A DNA stretch of 64,000 bases from Planctomycetota bacterium (GTDB lineage Bacteria > Planctomycetota > UBA1135 > UBA2386), in NCBI GenBank assembly GCA_021776805.1, contig JAJFFD010000092.1:1-64000 (forward strand). The letters run 5' to 3'. The notes under the pieces are model-generated. The model had not been told where the DNA came from, did not search any database, and was given only the letters and a program-made list of their open reading frames with translations. Position numbers and translations under genes: made by a program. The stretch's first letter is position 1. Each line of letters opens with the position of its first letter. Positions 8,085-15,917 of the stretch are shown here, piece after piece.

Positions 8085-9449
8085 ATGGTCCTCACCCTTG
8101 CGTCCCTAGCCCTGACCTGTCTGCCTGCCGTTACGATTCCGCAGGATGATCCGAAACCGATTCTCAGCGCCAGTGAGATCAAGAGCCTGAACAAGAAGGC
8201 CAAGAAGTGGTACGACACCTGGTTCGAGTGGGATGCAGCCGAGGGATCCAAGAGGCCACAGAAGGGCAAGGCCCGCGTGAAGGCGCAGGATGACTTTCGT
8301 AAGGACTGGGATAGCAAGTCGGAGAAGAAGGGTGATCTCTTGGCCAGTGTTCCCGACATGGAGGGCATCTTCAGCGATGTCTTTCCCTATGACCGCGTTT
8401 CGGGACTCTCCGGTGTGCTGAAGCAGGTCAAGGCCAAGACCGGTCCGACCTACCACCACGTGGTGCCGCGGTCCTACAAGCCGGACAGCGCGATTCGGAC
8501 TGTTCTCGTGCTGCCTAGCTTCGATGACAACAAGAGCGCGTGGTCTGACCCGGCGACGAGTTTTGAAGGGCGATGGAAGGGTTCCACTATGCTGGCGGAC
8601 ACAGCTTTGGTCTTTCCGCTCATCGACGATGGCATGGATTTGGACTCAGCCCCCGAACTGGACGAAGAGGGTGACCTTCTCGAGCGCAGCCGAGTTGGCG
8701 CGGTGCTGGCGCCTGCCGGCGCCTTTCAGAAGCAGTTCAACATGGATCGCAACGCCTTCTATCTTGACGCAGGGAAAGGTTCGAGCGCCTTCGGTCTGCG
8801 CATGGCGATCAATTTCCCCAATCGCTTTGCCGGGATCATCCTGAGATCCCCGGTCGACAACGATGATCTGCGCCTGGGCTCCCTTACTGGCCTCCCGATC
8901 CTGATGGTTGCAGGCGGGGACAGCAAGCAGGATTGCGATGCCCTGGCGAAGCGATTGAATGATGTTGAGGGCAGCAACTGCACGGTGATCGAGGGTGAGG
9001 GTGAATTCCCATACCTGGCCTCGAACGCAAAGATCGTCGAGTGGATGACTTCGACGGATAATTCGACTCGTCGCGAGCTGTTTCGCAATCGCGTGGTGAT
9101 TCAGCCCATCATGGATCGCTTCAGGAAGGCCTATTGGGTGGAGATGGGCACTGCGGAGCCACTCTCCAGCCTTGCTCCGGAAGACCGTCCCTTCATCGAA
9201 GCTGTGGCCGATCGTAAGACGAACCGGATTACCGTGACCACCAAGGCGATCTCGGACTTCACTCTGCTCCTCAACGATGAACTGATCGACCTGAGCAAGG
9301 AATTCACCGTGGTGATCAACGGCACCGCCTACACGGAGCAGCGCGATCGCAGCTTCCGCAAGATGACCGATATGATGTTCACCAAGTTCGATACGACTTG
9401 GCTCTTCCCCGTCATCTACGCGGCACCAGTGCCCAAGTCCGACGGTTAG
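8085..9449 (+). CDS. Secreted alpha/beta-hydrolase-like protein, uncertain catalytic status
   Basis: A protein of 454 residues from the ATG at 8085; a TTG two codons upstream is an alternative. Residues 1-20 look like a signal peptide. Residues 20-115 are a lysine-rich, charged helical region. From about residue 125 (AIRTVLVLPSFDDNK) to 320 the order of segments resembles an esterase/PHB-depolymerase-like alpha/beta hydrolase: a strand, DKGKGSSAFGLRMAI-type elbow (here DAGKGSSAFG), FAGIILRSP, then LPILMVAGGDSKQ. The elbow is not a clean GxSxG, and I cannot assign a catalytic Asp or His. The last 130 residues resemble a beta-sandwich (NRITVTTKAISDFTLLLND). Function unknown. Confidence 0.65.
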   Translation: MVLTLASLALTCLPAVTIPQDDPKPILSASEIKSLNKKAKKWYDTWFEWDAAEGSKRPQKGKARVKAQDDFRKDWDSKSEKKGDLLASVPDMEGIFSDVFPYDRVSGLSGVLKQVKAKTGPTYHHVVPRSYKPDSAIRTVLVLPSFDDNKSAWSDPATSFEGRWKGSTMLADTALVFPLIDDGMDLDSAPELDEEGDLLERSRVGAVLAPAGAFQKQFNMDRNAFYLDAGKGSSAFGLRMAINFPNRFAGIILRSPVDNDDLRLGSLTGLPILMVAGGDSKQDCDALAKRLNDVEGSNCTVIEGEGEFPYLASNAKIVEWMTSTDNSTRRELFRNRVVIQPIMDRFRKAYWVEMGTAEPLSSLAPEDRPFIEAVADRKTNRITVTTKAISDFTLLLNDELIDLSKEFTVVINGTAYTEQRDRSFRKMTDMMFTKFDTTWLFPVIYAAPVPKSDG

Positions 9450-9518
9450 ATCGGCATTGATCTTGTTCCTGGGCCGGCAAAGCCCTGAAGCGGCGAGCCT
9501 CATCGCCAGGCTGAGTCT

Positions 9519-11459
9519 ATGAAGCCTTCGGTCGCTGCCCTGGTGGCCGGGCTTTCGGGCTTCGCTGTGATGAGCCTGGAGCTGACGGCGATTCGGCTGT
9601 TGGCGCCTCACTTCGGGGACAGCGCCTATGTCTGGACCAATGTGATCGGTGTCATGTTGGTTGCTTTGGCCCTGGGTGCATGGCTTGGCGGGATCCTCGG
9701 GGATCGCAGCAAGGCGGGTAGGCGTCTCGCCATGATCTTTCTGCTTGCGGCCATCCTGGCGGCGCTCATTCCGCTGCTTACCTTGCCCTTGGGCACGTGG
9801 CTTCTGCCCCACGATCTTCCCCTGGATGCTGCGACACCTGCTCTACTGCGTGGGTCCCTGGCCGCCACAGTCATCCTCTTCGCGCCGCCAGTCTTGCTCA
9901 TCGGCATGGCGACGCCCATGTTGATCTCGCTTCTGACCGCTTTCTACAAAGCTCCAGGACGTGCCAGCGGATTGGTGGGGGCCGCCTCGACCATCGGTAG
10001 TCTGCTGGGGACCTTTGCCACCACTCACTTGCTGGTGCCTGATCTCGGGAGCCGGATGACCGCCTGGATCTGTGCGGGCATGCTGTTAACCTGCGCCTTG
10101 CTCATGGGTTCACGCAAGTCAGCGAGTGCAGCCGCCCTCGCGCTCCTGAGTCTCTGCCTCATTCCTCTGGGTGCCATGCGACCTCCTCCCGAGGGGCTGA
10201 CTGTTCTGGCTGAGAACGAAAGCGCCTACCAGTTCCTCCAGGTTGTCGAGCAGAAGGACGAATCTGGGCTGGTCATGACGAGCCTCAAGATCAACGAGGG
10301 TTTGGACTCGTTCCATTCTGTGCGCCTGGCGAATTCCCCGTACACAGCCGGGCGATACTACGACTTCTACACTTTGCTGCCTTACCTGGCTGGTGATGGC
10401 CAGCGACCTGATGGTCTGCGCGTCCTCTCCCTGGGTGCAGCTGCCGGTACCTTCGAGAGAGTGCTGAATGCTGCCCATCCCGGCGTCCATGTGGATTCTG
10501 TGGAGATCGACCCAGTAGTCGTGAAGCTCGGTCGACAGCACTTCGATGCCTTTGCAGGAGTCTCAGGGCAGGTGTTCAGTGGGCTCGACGCGCGAGTGTT
10601 CGTCGAGCGAAGTTCGGCGAGATATCACGCGGTGATCGTCGATGCCTATGAGCGTCAGGTCTACATCCCGGCGCATGTAGCGAGCCAAGAGTTCTTCACG
10701 GCAGTCAAGGCGCGACTTCTGCCTGGAGGTCTGGCGGCGGTGAACGCGGGTGGTCGCAGTTTCGATGACCCGGTGGTGGTGACTCTCAGCAGAACCATGG
10801 CATCTGTCTTCGGTGATGCTCAAGCCTTCCGAGTTCCTAATTCGCGCAACTACATGCTCCTCGCAAGGCGGGACCGAGAACTCGATCCTGGGATCTTGGC
10901 GGAGCTGCAGGTCGAAGGCGAGAGCCTGGCAGCCATCCTTGCGGCGACGAAGAAGACAGCCGACTGGCGTAGGTTCTCGGCGGAGGAACCAATCTTGCGT
11001 GACGATCGGCCATTCCTGGACCAGGCCCAAGATCGCGCACTTTTGGCGAGCGTCGAAGCCACTGGCCCAATAGCCATGCAGGGGTCAAAGGATCCAGAGG
11101 AGGTCGGAGTTGAAGCCCGCCGCCTGTATCTGGATCGTGCTCTCGCTGCTGCGAAGGAGGAGCTGGGCAAGGCGGAGAGGGAAACCGCGTACCTGCGTCT
11201 CCTCGCTGGTGATTGTCGCTGGCTGCTGCACGATGAGCGGGGAGCGGAGGCTGAGTATCGTGCTGCCCTAGGCCTGGTGCCGCCGGAGAGTCTCGAACCA
11301 CTTCTGCGCCAGCGCTTGAGCGATCTTGGACAGCGTCTCGCATCTCTCGATCGCGCTGCGGTACGCGCAAGCGCGAACAGCTGGGTGGCCTGCATTGCCG
11401 CCTTCGGCCTGCTCGTAGGCTTCACAGTGTTGCGCTCGCGCTTCCTTCGACTCGCCTAG
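9519..11459 (+). CDS. Membrane-anchored spermidine-synthase-like protein
   Basis: A protein of 646 residues. Residues 1-225 contain about seven hydrophobic segments and begin with the SGFAVMSLELTAIRLLAP signature of fused spermidine-synthase-like membrane proteins. Residues 295-440 form a Rossmann methyltransferase-type fold: nucleotide loop LSLGAAAGTFERV near 303-315, acidic strand end SVEIDP near 327-332, and VIVDAYE. Polyamine-specific residues are not obvious, so the substrate is open. Residues 515-610 are helical and TPR-like, and one more membrane segment lies at 625-643. It is convergent with the HEAT gene, with only 22 bp between the two ends. Confidence 0.8.
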   Translation: MKPSVAALVAGLSGFAVMSLELTAIRLLAPHFGDSAYVWTNVIGVMLVALALGAWLGGILGDRSKAGRRLAMIFLLAAILAALIPLLTLPLGTWLLPHDLPLDAATPALLRGSLAATVILFAPPVLLIGMATPMLISLLTAFYKAPGRASGLVGAASTIGSLLGTFATTHLLVPDLGSRMTAWICAGMLLTCALLMGSRKSASAAALALLSLCLIPLGAMRPPPEGLTVLAENESAYQFLQVVEQKDESGLVMTSLKINEGLDSFHSVRLANSPYTAGRYYDFYTLLPYLAGDGQRPDGLRVLSLGAAAGTFERVLNAAHPGVHVDSVEIDPVVVKLGRQHFDAFAGVSGQVFSGLDARVFVERSSARYHAVIVDAYERQVYIPAHVASQEFFTAVKARLLPGGLAAVNAGGRSFDDPVVVTLSRTMASVFGDAQAFRVPNSRNYMLLARRDRELDPGILAELQVEGESLAAILAATKKTADWRRFSAEEPILRDDRPFLDQAQDRALLASVEATGPIAMQGSKDPEEVGVEARRLYLDRALAAAKEELGKAERETAYLRLLAGDCRWLLHDERGAEAEYRAALGLVPPESLEPLLRQRLSDLGQRLASLDRAAVRASANSWVACIAAFGLLVGFTVLRSRFLRLA

Positions 11460-11481
11460 AAGAACCGTCCTTTGCCCGCCG

Positions 11482-13479
11482 CTAGAGGATATCGAGGATA
11501 CCAGCCGCCCCATCCGTCAGAGTCTCGACGTTCGCTCGGTAGTTGATGTTCTGAGCCAACTTGCTGTTCCATGGCAGAAGTTCCTTGTCGGCAATCCCAC
11601 CGAGGGCGACGGCCGCGAAGGCGCGGCTGAGAGGGGTGAGCTCATCATCGAAGAGAATCTCCAGGATTGGATCGATGGACCTTCTGTCACCGATGAGGCT
11701 GATAGCAGAAGCCACGGCGCTGAGCTTGGCCAGGTTTTGGCTACCGGTCTCCAACAGATCGACCAGGTCGACTGCACTCCGCTGATCGCCCAGCCTGCCT
11801 AGAGCGGTGGCCGACTGTCGCAAGAGCTCGGGACGGCGGCTTGATGATCTCATGATTCCTCGCAGATCCGCCGTGGATCTGAAGTCATCCATGAGTGCCA
11901 GAGAGATGCAGAGATAGCCCGCAAACTGGTCTTGGCTCTTGGCCTGCAGTAGTTGTTCACGCAGAGTGTCAGCTGACTCGGTGTATCCACAGAGCCCGAG
12001 CCCGAGGGCGAGGGCGGCTTTGGCGTCCGGGTTCTTGAGCTCATCGAACCAGCGCAGGAGAGACTTGCCAACTTCTCGATCTGGCTCCTTCTCGTGACTG
12101 CGCAAGCGAGTTTCATGAGTGAGGATTCCCAGGCTGATTGCGGCCCATGGCTTGACCAAGGCCCGCCCACCATTATTCAATATCTCGAGCAAGGCTCTGC
12201 GGTTCTCCGCGCCCCCAATCTGGCCGAGTGCGATGAGGCAGAAGTAGCGGCTCTGGGCGTCCTTGCCTTTCAAGAAGTGTTGAATGAGAGCTTGGTTAAC
12301 CTCTCGGCAAAGCTTCTCATCACGGCACAAACCGGCGATTCGGCCAATGCTCAGAACCACGGATTGCAGGACGTAGGAGTCACGATCCCTGCCACGTCGA
12401 TCCGCCTTCAGGTCCGCTATCAGGATTCTGAGTAGATGTTCTGGCCAGGCGCTGAGCGCTGAAATCTGCTCATCCCCGAGGATGCGGGCGAGGGCAGTGG
12501 GCACATGTGCTCGCATGAGTTGACTACCTGCGCCTACCTGATTGGCGTAGTACGTCGCGAGGAATTGCAGGCAGTCCTCCATAAGCACTCTGGCGGAGTA
12601 GCTTTCCCCCCGTGGGTTCAAGAGACTCAAGCCCTGAATGGCCGCCACTTGCAAGTTGCGGCTGACGTGATCCTCGTTCTGCAGAAGCTCTGAAAGGCAG
12701 GCGAAGACTCTTCGTTTGAGATCCAGATCTTTGCTGGAGTGGGCTAGAAGGCCGAGTCCGTAGGCTGCGAAGGAGCGGCTGCGCTCGTCCACTTCGCTTC
12801 GATCCATCAATTGACGCCCACGTGCTTTGTCTTCGACTAGATCGATGAGGTCTTCGAGGCCTCCAGGCATTTGTGAGATTCCCATGGCGAGTGCTGCCGT
12901 CTCACGGATTTCCTGATCACTGCTGCGCAATTGATCGCGCATGAGCGGCAGGATTCTGAAGTTTGGATGATCCATCCCGATTTTGGCCAGGGCAATCATG
13001 CAGGCGGACAGCATGTCTCTCTGGTCCCAGCGCAGGATTGCTTGTCGTAGCCGTGGGAGGATTTGATCGCGGATGTTCCTTCGAGTGGGTTGCAGATTGT
13101 CTCGGACCTTCAGCTTGTCTCCTGCGGCCATGTACGATTCATCCGAGGCTTCAACAGTCAGTCCGAGCTGTCGTTTCAAGTCGAGGTATGGAGCCTTGTT
13201 GAATTCCCACCAGAATTGCCAGCGACTGAGATCCGGTCCGAGTGGGATGCTCGCGGGTCGCAGGCCACCGGCACTCGGCAGAGTGGAACCGCCCGAGGGA
13301 GTTCGGTTTCCCGGGCCACCAGCGGCAGAGTTGCCTCCGGAGCCACCTGCGGGATCTGTTGACGCTGGTGGCTGCACGTCACCCGGACCTCGAAACTGGC
13401 CACCATGAGCTAGCAGCTGGGTGTTGCTGAAGACAGATAGAAGGACGCAGAGAATGATGCTGTGCTTCTTCATGGCCAA
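11482..13479 (-). CDS. Secreted HEAT-repeat protein, paralogue C
   Basis: Third and last of three tandem paralogues; 665 residues. A signal peptide (residues 1-24) ends at LLA just before HGGQFRGPGD. A Gly/Ser/Pro-rich linker follows (about 35-75), then the shared block SRWQFWWEFNKAPYLDLK. The remainder is alpha-helical HEAT/armadillo-type repeats, with recognisable units such as EIRETAALAMGISQM, RYFCLIALGQIGGAENRRALLEIL and SRAFAAVALGGIADKELLPWNSKLA. It ends in the family terminus GILDIL. HEAT solenoids bind other proteins or surfaces. It is the most divergent of the three and has the shortest linker. It begins 65 nt after paralogue B, so co-transcription with B is plausible. Confidence 0.85.
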   Translation of the reverse strand: MAMKKHSIILCVLLSVFSNTQLLAHGGQFRGPGDVQPPASTDPAGGSGGNSAAGGPGNRTPSGGSTLPSAGGLRPASIPLGPDLSRWQFWWEFNKAPYLDLKRQLGLTVEASDESYMAAGDKLKVRDNLQPTRRNIRDQILPRLRQAILRWDQRDMLSACMIALAKIGMDHPNFRILPLMRDQLRSSDQEIRETAALAMGISQMPGGLEDLIDLVEDKARGRQLMDRSEVDERSRSFAAYGLGLLAHSSKDLDLKRRVFACLSELLQNEDHVSRNLQVAAIQGLSLLNPRGESYSARVLMEDCLQFLATYYANQVGAGSQLMRAHVPTALARILGDEQISALSAWPEHLLRILIADLKADRRGRDRDSYVLQSVVLSIGRIAGLCRDEKLCREVNQALIQHFLKGKDAQSRYFCLIALGQIGGAENRRALLEILNNGGRALVKPWAAISLGILTHETRLRSHEKEPDREVGKSLLRWFDELKNPDAKAALALGLGLCGYTESADTLREQLLQAKSQDQFAGYLCISLALMDDFRSTADLRGIMRSSSRRPELLRQSATALGRLGDQRSAVDLVDLLETGSQNLAKLSAVASAISLIGDRRSIDPILEILFDDELTPLSRAFAAVALGGIADKELLPWNSKLAQNINYRANVETLTDGAAGILDIL

Positions 13480-13507
13480 AGCCTTGTTCAGACTAGAGGG
13501 CCTTTAG

Positions 13508-13535
13508 GCCGGAGAGCGGTAGATCACTCTCCGGC
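13508..13535 (-). terminator. Hairpin after paralogue B, possible weak terminator or processing stem
   Basis: GCCGGAGAG and CTCTCCGGC form a perfect 9-bp stem around a 10-nt loop, 9 nt beyond the stop of paralogue B. On the minus strand the stem is followed by CTAAAGG rather than a U run, so intrinsic termination would be poor. It may instead stabilise the 3' end of upstream mRNA and reduce expression of paralogue C. Confidence 0.45.
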
Positions 13536-13544
13536 TTGAGGCAA

Positions 13545-15611
13545 CTAGAGGATGTCGAGGATCCCGGAGCTTCGATTGGTCAGGGTTTCGACCGCTGCTC
13601 GATAGTTCATGTTGACGGCGATCTTGCTATTCCAAGGTAGGAGTTCCTTGTCGGAGACTCCGCCCAGGGCGACAGCTGCGAAAGCACGGGTCAATGGTGT
13701 CAGTGAGTCATTGAAGAGCATCTTCAGAAGAGGGTCGATGCTGCGGCGATCGCCGATGAATCCGAGGGCGGAAGCAATCGCGCTCATCTTGGCCAGGTTT
13801 TGGCTGCCCTCCCGCATCATCTTCTGCAAGAGGGCGGTGACTCCCTTGTCGCCCAACTTGCCCAGCGCGATGGCCGCTTGTCTGAGGCGTTCCGGACGGC
13901 GTGTCGAAGTTCGAACGATATTCTCGATGAGATCTATCGAGTGATCGTCCTCCATCAGAGCGAGTCCGATACATAGGTACCCAGCGAGCTCCTCTTGGTT
14001 CTTCTCCTCGATCAACATGCTGCGTAGGTCATCCGCGGCATCGTCATACTTGGCTAGTCCGAGTCCGATTGCCAGGGCGCTGCGGGTGTCAGGGTTCTTG
14101 AGTCGGCCAAGCCAGCCCTGTAGCGCTCGTCCGATGACGGGGTCCGCGTCTGCCTCGGGGTTCTGGTCGCGAAGTTCGAATGCGTAGACTCCCAGGCCTA
14201 GGGCTGCCCATGGCTTTTCCAATGCCTTGTTGCCTGTCTCCAGTGCCTTGAGCAGGGCGCTGCGGTTCTTCTTTCCGCCGATCTGCCCGAGGGCTAGGAG
14301 TGAGAAGTACTTGGCCTGCTGGTTCTTCCCATTCTCAAAGTAGGCCTCAAGAGCTTTGGATACGCCGGCGTCACTGGAACCTTCGTTCTCGTACGGCTCC
14401 GCCATCTGCCCCAGTGCCAAGACGGCAGCTTGCAGGATCTCATTGCTGCGCCTGCCTCGCTTCGACCGACCGTCGAGTTCGTTGACGAAGTCTCGCTTGT
14501 ATCTCTGCTTGCGCTTGCCAAGTTCACCACTAATGCCGACTCCGCCGAGCAGCTTGGCAATTGCCGGTGGGACGTGAGACTGAATGAGCTCCTCGCCTCT
14601 GCCCAGGTTCTTCTCGAAGTACTTCTCCAGACAATCGAGTGCCGAGCTGAGCAGTTCCCTACTCTTCTCGTCCGTCGGCGCGACATTCAACTGGGCGATG
14701 CCATTGATTGCCGCGACCTTCGGATTTCGATTGACGATGTTCTCGTCTTGCAGGATTCCCTTGAGTGCTTCGAAGGCAGCAGCCTTGATCCGCAGATCGG
14801 AACTTGCAGTGGCGACCAGGCCAAGTCCGTAGGCTGCGAAGGAACGCGTGCGGTCGTTGACTTCCCCTTGATCCGAGAGTCTGCGACCACGAGGGCTGTC
14901 AGCAACCAGATCTACGAGGTCGGCGAGAGCATCGGGCATTTGGGTGATGCCCATGGAGACCGCGGCGGTCTCTCGGATCTCTTGATCGCCACTGCGAAGT
15001 TGCTCGCGGAACAGGTCCAGGATTCGGAAGTCGGCGTGATTCCTGCCGATCTTCGCCATGGCGATGAGGCATGAGGATGTGATGTCCTTGTCATCAGAGC
15101 CATCCATGGCCTCTTTCAGCTTGGGAAGTACCCGCTTGAGAATGGTCAGCTCTGTTGGCTTCAGGCTGTCTTTGCTGCGTACCCTGCCCCTCCCCATGAT
15201 GAAGTCATCCGAGTAGGTGACGGGTCCAGTGTCATGGATCGCAGCCTTCAAGTTGATGAAGGGGTCCTTGTTGAATTCCCACCAGAATTGCCACTTGGTG
15301 AGATCCGGGCCTGCCTGGACACCGGGGCGACCGGTGCCTGGTCGATTCGGGCCGGCAGAAGAGCCAGCCCCCATGGGGCCAGCTCCTCGAGCAGATCCGG
15401 GAGTCACAGGTCCGCTGGGGCTGGAGCCGGTGGCACCGGGGCCTGCAGGACCGGTAGGCCCCGTTCGTCCCGCATTTCGACCAGCGGCACCTGATCCGGG
15501 ATTCGGGGGCACCATGTCACCCGGGCCAAGGTACTGACCACCATGTGCAGGGAGATAGTTTGTCAGGCTGAGGCTGGCCACGGCCAGGCCAGCGCATAGG
15601 AAGGTCTTCAT
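13545..15611 (-). CDS. Secreted HEAT-repeat protein, paralogue B
   Basis: Second of three paralogues; 688 residues from the ATG at 15611. The longer frame to 15662 adds 17 residues without homology. GGAG lies about 10 nt upstream of the chosen start. A signal peptide (about 21 residues) ends at LPA before HGGQYLGPGDMVPPNPGSG. Residues 35-95 are a Gly-Pro-rich, collagen-like linker. The block PDLTKWQFWWEFNKDPFINLK is almost identical to paralogue A. HEAT-type repeats fill the remainder, ending LLPWNSKIAVNMNYRAAVETLTNRSSGILDIL. Strong similarity to A in both tails and repeat order points to tandem duplication. Confidence 0.88.
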   Translation of the reverse strand: MKTFLCAGLAVASLSLTNYLPAHGGQYLGPGDMVPPNPGSGAAGRNAGRTGPTGPAGPGATGSSPSGPVTPGSARGAGPMGAGSSAGPNRPGTGRPGVQAGPDLTKWQFWWEFNKDPFINLKAAIHDTGPVTYSDDFIMGRGRVRSKDSLKPTELTILKRVLPKLKEAMDGSDDKDITSSCLIAMAKIGRNHADFRILDLFREQLRSGDQEIRETAAVSMGITQMPDALADLVDLVADSPRGRRLSDQGEVNDRTRSFAAYGLGLVATASSDLRIKAAAFEALKGILQDENIVNRNPKVAAINGIAQLNVAPTDEKSRELLSSALDCLEKYFEKNLGRGEELIQSHVPPAIAKLLGGVGISGELGKRKQRYKRDFVNELDGRSKRGRRSNEILQAAVLALGQMAEPYENEGSSDAGVSKALEAYFENGKNQQAKYFSLLALGQIGGKKNRSALLKALETGNKALEKPWAALGLGVYAFELRDQNPEADADPVIGRALQGWLGRLKNPDTRSALAIGLGLAKYDDAADDLRSMLIEEKNQEELAGYLCIGLALMEDDHSIDLIENIVRTSTRRPERLRQAAIALGKLGDKGVTALLQKMMREGSQNLAKMSAIASALGFIGDRRSIDPLLKMLFNDSLTPLTRAFAAVALGGVSDKELLPWNSKIAVNMNYRAAVETLTNRSSGILDIL

Positions 15612-15917
15612 CGAGGAGGGTCTCCTGGTTCGAGTTGCAGGAGGCGGACTCCCATCCAGCATCCGGGACGTTGCAAAGCTGGTACCGTTTCGCAGGAAAC
15701 TCGCCAGAGCCTTCCATCTCGGCAGGATTGCCGCGTTCTCTGCGGATGGCCGTTCCCTACAGACCCTCCTTGTTCCGCCTTCTTCCCATCAAGGGCTTTG
15801 CCGAGTCGGAGGTGTACGGGGCTGTCGAGGCATTAAAGAACACCGCCCGGCAAGTCAGACTTGCCGGGCGGTGCACAGGGTTGGTTCTGCTGAACCAGCC
15901 ACTGGGTCGCTTATGAA
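15612..15917. other. 306-bp spacer between paralogues A and B
   Basis: There is no coding frame I would support. The left two thirds should carry the promoter and leader of paralogue B on the minus strand, but I cannot identify a clear -35/-10 pair. The right third contains the strong hairpin terminator listed separately. The presence of that terminator suggests that B has its own promoter here. Confidence 0.5.
15841..15873 (-). terminator. Strong rho-independent terminator of HEAT paralogue A
   Basis: CACCGCCCGGCAAG and its exact complement CTTGCCGGGCGGTG form a 14-bp stem with a 5-nt loop. On the minus strand the stem is followed by TTCTTTAA. It lies 44 nt beyond the stop of paralogue A, so it should end that transcript and separate its expression level from paralogue B. 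Confidence 0.88.

Noticed and set aside
11062..11425. Antisense open frames across coding genes throughout the window
   Set aside because: They lie on the opposite strand of well-supported genes and show Ser/Arg-rich shadow composition typical of GC-rich DNA.
13545..15662. Extended start for HEAT paralogue B
   Set aside because: The 17 extra residues hide a normal signal peptide that begins at 15611.
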